This document shows positions 8,547 to 17,280 of a stretch of 32,044 nucleotides of DNA, piece by piece. Position 1 is the first letter of the stretch. Every line of letters begins with the position of its first letter. Source of the DNA: Acidobacteriota bacterium (GTDB taxonomy: Bacteria; Acidobacteriota; Thermoanaerobaculia; UBA5066; Gp7-AA6); assembly GCA_003222385.1 (NCBI GenBank), contig QHVV01000116.1, positions 1 to 32,044 on the forward strand, written 5' to 3'. The notes under the pieces are model-generated. The model was not told where the DNA came from, did no database searches, and worked only from the letters and a program-made list of their open reading frames with translations. Position numbers and translations under genes: made by a program.

Positions 8547-9178
8547 AAACGAAGGTCTCGCGCGTGGTCTGGCCCGGCCGGACGCCCCGTCCCGCGCGGC
8601 CGGACGTCCGACCGGACGGCGTCGCCGAACGCGGCGTCACGCTCGTGGAAGTGCCGATCGCGCTCGCGATCCTGGGCTTCGGGCTCCTGGCCATGGCGCC
8701 GATGTTCACGGGCGCCGTTCGGACGAACGCGTCGTCCCATCAGCTCACGAACGCGAACACGCTCGCGCGCGAGAAGATGGAGGAGCTGATCGGCTTCCCC
8801 TCGACTGATCCGCGCCTGGCCGTCGCCGCCAACGCCAATGCCGCGGGTCCGACCGGGACGACGTCGACCGGCTCCGGGTCGGTGGTTGCGACCAGTACCG
8901 TCTGCGACAACGATCTTCCCCGGTGGTACAAGCCCTCGACGGGCGCGGCCTCCACCGCCTCGACGTCGCCGGGCATCGGCTGGTTCGCCTATCCCTACAC
9001 CCGCACGTACACCGTCGAGCAGTTCACCGAAAACCTGACCACGCGCGTCCTGACGCCCGGAACCTACGGGGTCAAGCTTCTGACCGTCGTCGTCCGCCCG
9101 ACGAGCGGCCCTTTTCCGGGGCTGCGTCAGACGACCCAGTCCGTGTACGTGAGGTTCCGCGATGCGAGCCCCAACTAG
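8531..9178 (+). CDS. pilV: Type IV pilus minor pilin, PilV-like
   Basis: ERG|VTLVEVPIALAILGFGLLAMAPM prepilin motif, TLAREKMEELIG; overlaps fimT and pilW2. Confidence 0.82.
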   Translation: MDMAVETKVSRVVWPGRTPRPARPDVRPDGVAERGVTLVEVPIALAILGFGLLAMAPMFTGAVRTNASSHQLTNANTLAREKMEELIGFPSTDPRLAVAANANAAGPTGTTSTGSGSVVATSTVCDNDLPRWYKPSTGAASTASTSPGIGWFAYPYTRTYTVEQFTENLTTRVLTPGTYGVKLLTVVVRPTSGPFPGLRQTTQSVYVRFRDASPN

Positions 9179-10475
9179 ACCGCAGTCGCCCCGCGGCGAG
9201 AAGGGGTTGACCCTGGTCGAGGCGCTGGTGGCGATCACAGTCCTCCTCTCGATTTCGCTCGGCATGTACGCCCTGCTCGATTCTTCCAACCGGCTGGCGA
9301 AGCAGGAAACGAACGTCGCCGAGGCGCAGCAATCCGCCCGGGTCGGCATCTTCGAAGTCTCGCGCCTGATCCGCGAGGCGCGGGTCGGCCAGCTCTTCTA
9401 CGGCAACGCGATTCTGCCGACCGCGAACAACAGCCCGGGAGGCGCTTCGCTCCTCGATCTCGCCGGCGGCACGCACTACATCCGAAAGGGCACCGACGTC
9501 ATCGGCGTGCGTGGGATTCTCCTGGGAGATCGGTATGCCATGACGAGCGGCGACGTCACCTGCAGCGGAAACTGCGGAGCGAGCTCCCTCATGTCGGTCA
9601 CGATCCGCTCGACCGCGCACAACGGCGTCGTCAACTATCCGTCCGGAACGTCGCCCTCGCTCGCGGCGCGGACGCGGCCTTTCTATTTCGTCGTGGCGGA
9701 CGGATCGACGCAGTCGGTGACCATCGCCGGGAAGCCTTACCTGGTGCCGCTCTACTACGTGGGTCTCGTCGACACGGCCGGGACCTGGTACACGCAGACG
9801 GCCGACACGTTCACTTTCACCATGAACCCCCAGGACGCCGGGGCGAAGAAGTTCGACGCGCCCACCGGCGGCGCGCCGGCCCTCGAGCAGCCGTACGCGG
9901 GGGGCATGGTCGACGAAATCCTCTTCTTCGTGGACGAAGGACCGACCGACGCGAGCTCGTCGACTGCCGACACGCATCCGACGCTGGCGCAGGCAGTCTT
10001 CGATCCGTCCTCCGGGAACTACGACATTCAGCCGCTCGTCGACGAGGTCGAGGACTTCCAGGTGGCGTACGGCGTGGACGGCATCAGCGGCGCGACGCCC
10101 GACCGCGGGATTTCACCGATCGCGGTCGACACGTCGGCCGTGAATCGCGACGAGTGGGTCGGCAACGTCGCGACCGAGGTCGCTACCTCCCTTCCGCTCT
10201 CTGCAAGCGACCCGAAGCGCGTCGACGCGTTCGTCGACACGTCCATCGCCAGCGGCCCTCCGAATCCGTCTCTGGCCACTCCGGCGCTCCGGTCGATCTG
10301 GCTTTCGCTCGTCGTCAAGGCTTCGGATCCGGACATCCGCTACGACGGTCCGGGCGCGCGGGGGATCCAGCTTCTCGACTCGACCGCCAGGTCTTTTTCG
10401 AACCCCGCGTCGACCGGCCGCTCCTACCGGCGCCGGGTCCAGTCGTTCGCCGTGGCGTTGAGGAACTACCAGTGA
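9162..10475 (+). CDS. pilW: Type IV pilus minor pilin, PilW-like (copy 2)
   Basis: EKG|LTLVEALVAITVLLSISLGMYALLDSSNRLAKQET; collinear with copy 1. Confidence 0.87.
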   Translation: MRAPTRPQSPRGEKGLTLVEALVAITVLLSISLGMYALLDSSNRLAKQETNVAEAQQSARVGIFEVSRLIREARVGQLFYGNAILPTANNSPGGASLLDLAGGTHYIRKGTDVIGVRGILLGDRYAMTSGDVTCSGNCGASSLMSVTIRSTAHNGVVNYPSGTSPSLAARTRPFYFVVADGSTQSVTIAGKPYLVPLYYVGLVDTAGTWYTQTADTFTFTMNPQDAGAKKFDAPTGGAPALEQPYAGGMVDEILFFVDEGPTDASSSTADTHPTLAQAVFDPSSGNYDIQPLVDEVEDFQVAYGVDGISGATPDRGISPIAVDTSAVNRDEWVGNVATEVATSLPLSASDPKRVDAFVDTSIASGPPNPSLATPALRSIWLSLVVKASDPDIRYDGPGARGIQLLDSTARSFSNPASTGRSYRRRVQSFAVALRNYQ

Positions 10476-10963
10476 AAACGCAAAAGCCCCCCCTCCGGCG
10501 CGAAGAGGGCTTCGCCCTCTTCCTCTCCATGCTGCTCTTGCTGATGCTCACGATCCTCGGAATCGCGCTCCTATTCACCGCGACCACGGAGCAGAGCCTC
10601 TCGGGCAACGAAACCAAGGTCTCCAAAGTCTTCTACGCGGCTTGCTCCGGCGTGGACTACGCCAGCGCGAGGCTCTCCGCGAACGACAACTTCGTCGGCG
10701 GCCCGATGCCGGTCGGGCTCTCCAGCCACTATCCCGGCCTGACCAACGACATTGCCGTCGCGGTCAGCCGGCCGATCAACGTCGGCTACACGATTCATCC
10801 GGGAGATCAGATCCAGCCGCACGGAAGCACCTACGGGACGGCCCAGATCGTCGAGAACTTCTACCTGCTGACCTCGACCGCGCAGGGATCGGCGATCCAG
10901 GCCGCGAAGATGGTCACGGCCGACGTCGGAATTTACCCGCAACAACTGAGGATTCCGCAATGA
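10472..10963 (+). CDS. pilX: Type IV pilus assembly PilX-like protein (copy 2)
   Basis: GTG start in a GTGA overlap with pilW2 stop; REEGFALFLSMLLLLMLTILGIALLFTATTEQSLSGNETKVSKVFYAACSGVDYA. Nested in track ORF 10154..10963. Confidence 0.8.
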   Translation: MKTQKPPLRREEGFALFLSMLLLLMLTILGIALLFTATTEQSLSGNETKVSKVFYAACSGVDYASARLSANDNFVGGPMPVGLSSHYPGLTNDIAVAVSRPINVGYTIHPGDQIQPHGSTYGTAQIVENFYLLTSTAQGSAIQAAKMVTADVGIYPQQLRIPQ

Positions 10964-13900
10964 CACTTCGCCGCCGCGTCGGAATCGCGATCGCGCTTGC
11001 GTCGACGGCGCTCGCTTTCGGGCAATCCGCCCGCGCGGACGACAAGGACCTGCTCAAGCGGTCGACTGCGCCTCCCAATCTGCTTATCGTGTTCGGTAAC
11101 TCTCAGACCACCGAGCAGCCCCTCATGGGCAGTTCGAGCGCCTGGGACGGCGACGGAGACTCCATCGCGAGCAAGATGGGAGCCGCGAAGCGCGTCATCC
11201 GCCAGTTCGTGTTCGATAAACGCGGCTACTTCAACATGGGGTTGACGAGCTTCTCGCACGACCCCAATGCGGGTTCGATCAGCCTCTTCGGGAAGCACTG
11301 GCTCTACGCCCCGCTCACGACCGACTTCCCGTCGGAGACCTGGAAGGAGCCCGCAGGCACGATCGGCCGCTGGGGCAAGAGCGGCGAAGGCCCTTGTACC
11401 AACCGCACCGTGCCGATCTGCACCGACCGGTCTCCGTCTTACATTGCGCTCGCCTCATCGACCGCCTTGACCGTCGGACCCTTCTTCGGGAATGCGGGCG
11501 GCGGAACCGCCTACGTCTATTTGAACGGCTCCGCGAGCACCGCGACGCAGCGGATCAAAGAGACCCTGGTCGCGGGCGCTTACGGAGACGCCTACACCGA
11601 CGCAACGCTGGCGACCTTCTCGCTCGCCGGCACGCACTCGATGGAAGTTCGCAAGGAGTACCAGGAGAAGGTCAGCAGCACCTGGACGACGGTGGCGACC
11701 ACCCCGAACGGAAACCCGGGCACGGTGACGGTCTACTACGTCCCTCCGTCCTCGCTGCCGGTGGACATGTTCTATCGGAGCGGAACGGACGGGGGCAAGC
11801 AGATCGGTTTCCTGAACGACGCGATGGGAGACGTCGACGTCAATGCGAACTGTTCGGGCTGGGAGTTTCAGTCGAATACCGCGCCGCTGCCGCTCGTGAA
11901 GATTCCGCGCGACTACAGCTGGGGCGCGACGTGCTCACCCGCCCAGGACTCGTATGCCTGCGTGTCGCGGGTCATGCGACCGCAGGGGGATCTCATCCGA
12001 TACAACCAGTCCAGCGGAACCTTCTCGACCGCCGACTACGACAACCCGGGTTACACCGGGTCGGGCAGCAAATACGCGGATGGATGCGACCCGAACCTGC
12101 TCGGAGCCGTCAACATCGGCCTGGACGTCGTCCAGAACCAGGCGATCTTGATCACGCGGAACGGCTCGCAGGCGCCGATCAAGAACCTGCTGGAAAACAT
12201 CTACGCCTACTTCAACGATCCCACGATCGACGGCTTCCAGAACGGGAAGCGGCAGGACGACCCGGATGGTGCCTGCCGCAAGTCCGCCGTGGTGCTGATC
12301 TACGACAACTTCAACGGTTGCCAGAACGACAGCTGCGGCTTCCTGACCAACAAAGTCTTGAAGAACCTGAAACAGATCGGCGTTCCTGTGTACGTAGTCG
12401 GGCTCGGCTCGAGCGCGGTCGCGACTTCCAGCACGGGCATCTGCATCGCTCAGAACACCGGGGCGATCCTGCCCGGCGGCGTGGTCGGATACTTCCCCGT
12501 CACCACTCCGCAGGCGCTCTACGACGCACTCTCCGACATCTCCTCCTTCGTCAATGAAAGCTCGAAGGACTTCGCCTCTTCGACGGTCTCCTCGGTCCAG
12601 GCGGGCGGCGACCAGATGGTTTATCTCGCCACGTTCAATGCAGCGAGCAACCGCTCGATCTGGAATGGACGAGTCAATGGGTACAAGCTCGACGCTCAGG
12701 GCAACATCCAGATGGGGACGAAGACGATCCCCGATCCGACTGATCCGACCAAAAGCCTGACGCTGCCGGCGCCGTCGAACGACCCGGCATCGCTGATCTG
12801 GAACGCCGGCCAGAACCTCGTCTCGACGCCGGGAACCGGAGCCACCGACTCCTCGGCGATCCTCGCGCCCGGCGCGGCGATGTCGTCGGGCACCTACCTG
12901 GACAGCTCCAACGACGACGTGTCGACGATCGCCACACACTTCTATCCGGGGCGCAAGATCGTCTTTTCCCTCCCGCAGACTTATACGACTCCGATCGCGT
13001 CCCTGCCCATTGCCGCCGCGGACGCCGTGCCGGAATCCCGGTACGACCTGACGTACAGCACGTCGGCGATCTGGTGGTCGACCCTGAAGGCCATTCTCGG
13101 ACCTCAGGTCGTGCCGCCTGCGGTGCGGTCCCCTGCCCTCGCCGACGACGACGCCGGCAATGCGCTGCGGTTCATCTGGGGCGACCGGGACGCGGTCATG
13201 TCGACGACCGAGGCCAATCAGAAGTACCTGGGCTTGAAGCTCGGAGACATCTTCCATTCGAACCCCTTGATCGTCGGACAGCCCGCCGAATTTCCTTACT
13301 TCCTGAGCAACCTGAACAACTACCAGGCGTTCTTCAAGACCTATCGCCACCGGCGGCGGGTCTTGTACGCCAGCGCGAACGACGGCCTGCTCCACGCGTT
13401 CGAGATCGGCGTCTTCGACCGCGACCCGTCGGTCTGCTCGACCCTCTCGGACGGCAGCCTTCCTCCCTGCTACGACCTCGGCACGGGCGTCGAGCTCTTC
13501 GCCTTTGCACCGCGTTCGATCATGCAGATCTACAAGCCTCTGAAGGACGCGGTCGGACCACAAGTCAAGCAGACCGAGTGGACGGTCGACGGAGCGCCCT
13601 CGGCGGCCGATGTCTTCATCGACGCCAGCCATTCCGGCACTCCCACGGCCGGCAACCGGGCGTGGCATTCGGTGCTCGTGGGCGGGATGCGGGAGGGATC
13701 GCCCTTCGAAGGCACCGACGGCTCCCTTCCGAAGAACTCCCAGGGCAGTTACTTCGCGCTCGACGTCACCCAACCCGACGAGCTCATCGACGACGGCACC
13801 GGCGCGATGGGACCCCCGACCGGCCCCGGCACATTCACCGCGCCGAAGTGCCTGAACGCCTCGGGAGACTTGAGCTGCGGCAAGGACGCCGCTGATCCGG

Positions 13901-15132
13901 CGGTGCGCGCGATTCAACCGGCCCGTTCGTGGCCGACCGTTCTCTGGGAAATCGCCGACGGGGGCGATCAGGACGTATCGCCCTCGCCGGGAGCCGGGTA
14001 TCCGGACATGGGAGAGACCTGGTCGAAACCGGCGATGGGCCGAATCAGAGTCTGCACCGCGAACTGTGGCAACACGAGCCCGCCGCTCCCCGTGAGCTCC
14101 GAACGGTACGTCGCGATTTTCGGAGGCGGCTTCGACCGGCAGCGACTGAACCGCCGCGGGAACTGGATCTACATGATCGACGTCGAAACCGGCAAGGCGA
14201 TCTATCGCGTCAACTCGAGCTGCGGCGTGAACACGGCGTCGGGCTGCACGCCGACTTATCTCGGCTCCGTCCCGTCCGAGCCCGCCGCCCTAGACGTCAA
14301 CGGCGACGGCTACCTCGACTACATCTACGTGGGAGATCTGAAGGGCCAGCTCTGGCGGATCGATCTGACGGACCTGCGTACGCTGTCCGCACCGCCCGGA
14401 GGGCGTTTCAGCAACCAGCTCGACCTGGCCAACGGCTCGGGAAGGCCCTTCCTTCTCTTCCAGGCGCCGCAGCCGACGGCGCCGGCGACCTCCCCGATTT
14501 ATCCGATCTACATTCGACCCACAGCGGTATCGCTCGGGTTCAGCTCCAACGGCAAGCCGACGCTCGGAATCGCCTTCGGGACGGGGGACCGCGACGACAT
14601 CCTCGGGGTTTTAGACGGCATCTCTCTTGCGTCGAAGCAGCGCTTCTATTACGTCATCGACGACTCCAACACCGTGACCCGGACCGAGGCCGATCTTCTC
14701 AACATTCCGTCGTCGACCGCCCCGGCAGCGACCTCCGTTCCGACCAGAGGCTGGTTCCTGCAGTTCGCCGCGGGGGAACGGGTGATCACGGACTCACTCG
14801 CCGTGCAAGGCATCCTCTTCTTCTCGACCTTCGATCCAACGGTGAACGGAACACCCGGCAACGCGTGCTCGAACGCCGTCCGCTGCTCCGGAGTGATCGG
14901 GACAGCGCGCTTCTATCGGGTCCGCTACTCGACCGGCGACGCGTTCCAGGGTTCCGACCGCGGCGAGACTCAGGCCAACGCCGTCTTTCTGACCAACCCC
15001 GTTTTCTACACCTCGGCGTCGCAGCAGGCGCGCGTGATCTACACCTCCGACAACGAGGTCAAGATCACCAACGTGCCGGGGGGCACGAAGACGACGATCA
15101 AGGACTGGAAGGAGAACGACCGGCCGAAGTAG
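10960..15132 (+). CDS. pilY1: PilY1-like type IV pilus tip/adhesin protein (copy 2)
   Basis: ATG in an ATGA overlap with pilX2 stop; 1390 aa with signal peptide; collinear with copy 1; Ca-loop DVNGDGYLD (14293-14319), SANDGLLHAFEIG, AIFGGGFDRQRLNRRGNWIYMIDVETG. Confidence 0.9.
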   Translation: MTLRRRVGIAIALASTALAFGQSARADDKDLLKRSTAPPNLLIVFGNSQTTEQPLMGSSSAWDGDGDSIASKMGAAKRVIRQFVFDKRGYFNMGLTSFSHDPNAGSISLFGKHWLYAPLTTDFPSETWKEPAGTIGRWGKSGEGPCTNRTVPICTDRSPSYIALASSTALTVGPFFGNAGGGTAYVYLNGSASTATQRIKETLVAGAYGDAYTDATLATFSLAGTHSMEVRKEYQEKVSSTWTTVATTPNGNPGTVTVYYVPPSSLPVDMFYRSGTDGGKQIGFLNDAMGDVDVNANCSGWEFQSNTAPLPLVKIPRDYSWGATCSPAQDSYACVSRVMRPQGDLIRYNQSSGTFSTADYDNPGYTGSGSKYADGCDPNLLGAVNIGLDVVQNQAILITRNGSQAPIKNLLENIYAYFNDPTIDGFQNGKRQDDPDGACRKSAVVLIYDNFNGCQNDSCGFLTNKVLKNLKQIGVPVYVVGLGSSAVATSSTGICIAQNTGAILPGGVVGYFPVTTPQALYDALSDISSFVNESSKDFASSTVSSVQAGGDQMVYLATFNAASNRSIWNGRVNGYKLDAQGNIQMGTKTIPDPTDPTKSLTLPAPSNDPASLIWNAGQNLVSTPGTGATDSSAILAPGAAMSSGTYLDSSNDDVSTIATHFYPGRKIVFSLPQTYTTPIASLPIAAADAVPESRYDLTYSTSAIWWSTLKAILGPQVVPPAVRSPALADDDAGNALRFIWGDRDAVMSTTEANQKYLGLKLGDIFHSNPLIVGQPAEFPYFLSNLNNYQAFFKTYRHRRRVLYASANDGLLHAFEIGVFDRDPSVCSTLSDGSLPPCYDLGTGVELFAFAPRSIMQIYKPLKDAVGPQVKQTEWTVDGAPSAADVFIDASHSGTPTAGNRAWHSVLVGGMREGSPFEGTDGSLPKNSQGSYFALDVTQPDELIDDGTGAMGPPTGPGTFTAPKCLNASGDLSCGKDAADPAVRAIQPARSWPTVLWEIADGGDQDVSPSPGAGYPDMGETWSKPAMGRIRVCTANCGNTSPPLPVSSERYVAIFGGGFDRQRLNRRGNWIYMIDVETGKAIYRVNSSCGVNTASGCTPTYLGSVPSEPAALDVNGDGYLDYIYVGDLKGQLWRIDLTDLRTLSAPPGGRFSNQLDLANGSGRPFLLFQAPQPTAPATSPIYPIYIRPTAVSLGFSSNGKPTLGIAFGTGDRDDILGVLDGISLASKQRFYYVIDDSNTVTRTEADLLNIPSSTAPAATSVPTRGWFLQFAAGERVITDSLAVQGILFFSTFDPTVNGTPGNACSNAVRCSGVIGTARFYRVRYSTGDAFQGSDRGETQANAVFLTNPVFYTSASQQARVIYTSDNEVKITNVPGGTKTTIKDWKENDRPK

Positions 15133-15170
15133 TTGCAGATGTACCGGACCGGGATGCCGTCATCCCCGGT

Positions 15171-15827
15171 CTATTTCAGCGCTTTCGCCACTCTCTTCAG
15201 ATCGGCCACGAATCGCGATGTCTCCGCTCGGCGGGTTTCGTCGTCCGGCGCGCGCAGGATCGACGACGGGTGCACGGTGGCGAGCACCCGCGGAGCGAGC
15301 GAGGAAGGCACGAACTCGCCGCGCTGCCGGCTGACCCGGAACGTCCGTCCGAGAAGGGCCTGCGCGGCAGTCGCGCCGAGGCACACGACGACGTCCGGCT
15401 TCACGAGCGCGATCTCGGCGTCCAGCCAGGGACGACAGGCCCCGATCTCGACCGAGTTGGGCTTCTGGTGGATGCGGCGCTTGCCCCGCGGCTCCCACTT
15501 GAAATGCTTGACCACGTTGGTCACGTAAACGGCGCGGCGATCGATTCCGGCCTTCTCGAGCGAGTCGTCCAGGATTCTCCCGGCGGGCCCGACGAAGGGT
15601 CTTCCCTCGAGGTCCTCCCGGTCGCCCGGCTGCTCCCCGACGAGCATCACGCGGGCGCGCGAACCGCCTTCGCCGAAGACCGTCTGGGTCCCCCGCTCCC
15701 AGAGGTCGCACGCGCGGCAGCCCGCCGCGGCCTGCCGGAGCTTCGGAAGCGTCGGCTTGCGCGGCACGAGCGGAGCCGCTGACTCGTCGGAAAGCGAGCG
15801 AGCGCGCACGCCCGGCTCTGGAAGCAT
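15171..15827 (-). CDS. udgX: UdgX-type uracil-DNA glycosylase (family 4-like UDG superfamily)
   Basis: GEQPGDREDLEGRPFVGPAGRILDDSLEKAGIDRRAVYVTNVVKHFKWEPRGKRRIHQKP...TVHPSSILRA; the KRRIH loop is the UdgX signature. Start set at ATG 15827, not the track's 16376, which would overlap the divergent gene. Confidence 0.9.
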   Translation of the reverse strand: MLPEPGVRARSLSDESAAPLVPRKPTLPKLRQAAAGCRACDLWERGTQTVFGEGGSRARVMLVGEQPGDREDLEGRPFVGPAGRILDDSLEKAGIDRRAVYVTNVVKHFKWEPRGKRRIHQKPNSVEIGACRPWLDAEIALVKPDVVVCLGATAAQALLGRTFRVSRQRGEFVPSSLAPRVLATVHPSSILRAPDDETRRAETSRFVADLKRVAKALK

Positions 15828-15902
15828 TCTCCGGGCCAGCGGCGCCTTCGCGCGGGCCGCCGCCTGTGAGAGATTACGGCCCGCGAAACGAGGAGGGCGG
15901 TC

Positions 15903-16784
15903 ATGAATCTCGTTGTCGGAGCGACCGGGCTCCTGGGCGGAGAGATCTGCGCCCGTCTGGCGAACGCCGGCAAGCCGGTCCGCGCGCTCGTCCGGTCGAG
16001 CTCGAGCCCGGAGAAAATCGAGGCTCTCCGGCGGCAGGGCATCGAGATCGTGGAAGGCGACCTCAGGTCTCCCGGGTCGCTCGACCTCGCCTGCCACGGC
16101 GTCGCGACCGTCTTCTCCACGGCGACGGCGATCCAGTCGCAACAGGAAGGAAACACGCTCGACCGCGTGGACCGGGAGGGGCAGGCGAACCTGATCGAGG
16201 CGGCTCGGAAGGCGGGAGTGCGACGCTTCGTCTTCATCTCGTTTCGCGGGAGACCGGATATCGACTATCCGCTGCAGGCAGCCAAAAAGGCGACAGCCGA
16301 GCGGCTGAAGAAGAGCGGCATCCCCTACACGATCATCGAGGCATCGTTCTTCATGGAGATCTGGCTCGGCCCGCATCTCGGCTTCGATGCGAAGAACGCC
16401 CGAGCCGTGATTTTCGGCTCGGGAGAAAGAAAGATCAGCTGGGTTTCCTACAGAGACGTCGCTGCGCTCGCGATCGCCGCGGCCGAAAGCCCGGCCGGCG
16501 AGAACCAGGTCTTAGAGATCGGAGGACCCGAGGCGCTGACGCCACTCGAAGTGGTGCGCATCTTCGAGCAACGGTCCGGTAAGAAGTTCGAGCTCCAGCA
16601 CGTTGCCGAAGAAGCGCTCGAGAGCGCGAAAGCGAACGCGAAAACCCCGGTCGAGGAGACATTTGCCGGGCTGCAGCTCTACTACGCTCGCGGCTTCGAG
16701 GTCGATACGCGACCGACCCTCGCCCGGTTCCCCCTCCGGCTGACCTCCGTCCGCGACTACGCGGACCGCGTTCTCGCCGGGTAG
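15903..16784 (+). CDS. NmrA-like / atypical SDR NAD(P)-binding protein
   Basis: N-terminal MNLVVGATGLLGGEICARLANAGKPVRALVRSSSSPEKI (GATGxxG Rossmann motif), later VISYRDVA-like ISWVSYRDVAALAIAA; RBS GAGGAGGG. Confidence 0.85.
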   Translation: MNLVVGATGLLGGEICARLANAGKPVRALVRSSSSPEKIEALRRQGIEIVEGDLRSPGSLDLACHGVATVFSTATAIQSQQEGNTLDRVDREGQANLIEAARKAGVRRFVFISFRGRPDIDYPLQAAKKATAERLKKSGIPYTIIEASFFMEIWLGPHLGFDAKNARAVIFGSGERKISWVSYRDVAALAIAAAESPAGENQVLEIGGPEALTPLEVVRIFEQRSGKKFELQHVAEEALESAKANAKTPVEETFAGLQLYYARGFEVDTRPTLARFPLRLTSVRDYADRVLAG

Positions 16785-16905
16785 TCCCGCCGGCGGGCTC
16801 TCTGCCCGGCGCGCTTGTCTACGAGGCTGTCGCGGCAGCCGCGAAGGCGATTCGTCGGGTCCCCCTGCCGCGGCCGGGATCGTAGAATCGGCCCGGAGGT
16901 TCTCG

Positions 16906-17265
16906 ATGAACGTCACACGCCTTCGTCCGTTCGCGTTTCTCGCCCTGCTCGCGGTCCCGGCGTTGGTCAACGCCCTCCCCCCCGAAACGAAGAAGATCGA
17001 GGTGGTCGCTCACAAGTACGCGTTCGAGCCTTCGCGGATCGAAGTCAGGGTCGGTGAGCCGGTCGAGATCACGTTCCGCAGCACCGACACGAAGCACGGC
17101 TTCGTGTCCAAGGACCTCGGCCTCGAGAAAGTCGTGTTCTCGAAGGACCAGTCGGCGACCGTCAAGTTCACGCCGTCGAAGGCCGGGACCTTCCGGTTCA
17201 AGTGCGCGAAGTTCTGCGGAATGGGACACGGCAAGATGAAAGGCGAGATCGTCGTCACGCCCTGA
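16906..17265 (+). CDS. Secreted cupredoxin-domain protein with COX2-like CuA motif
   Basis: Signal peptide, then ...DTKHGFVSKDL...FRFKCAKFCGMGHGKMKGEIVV; C-x3-C-x3-H-x2-M matches the CuA site; RBS CGGAGG. Confidence 0.85.
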   Translation: MNVTRLRPFAFLALLAVPALVNALPPETKKIEVVAHKYAFEPSRIEVRVGEPVEITFRSTDTKHGFVSKDLGLEKVVFSKDQSATVKFTPSKAGTFRFKCAKFCGMGHGKMKGEIVVTP

Positions 17266-17280
17266 CGCGTCTGCCGCGGT

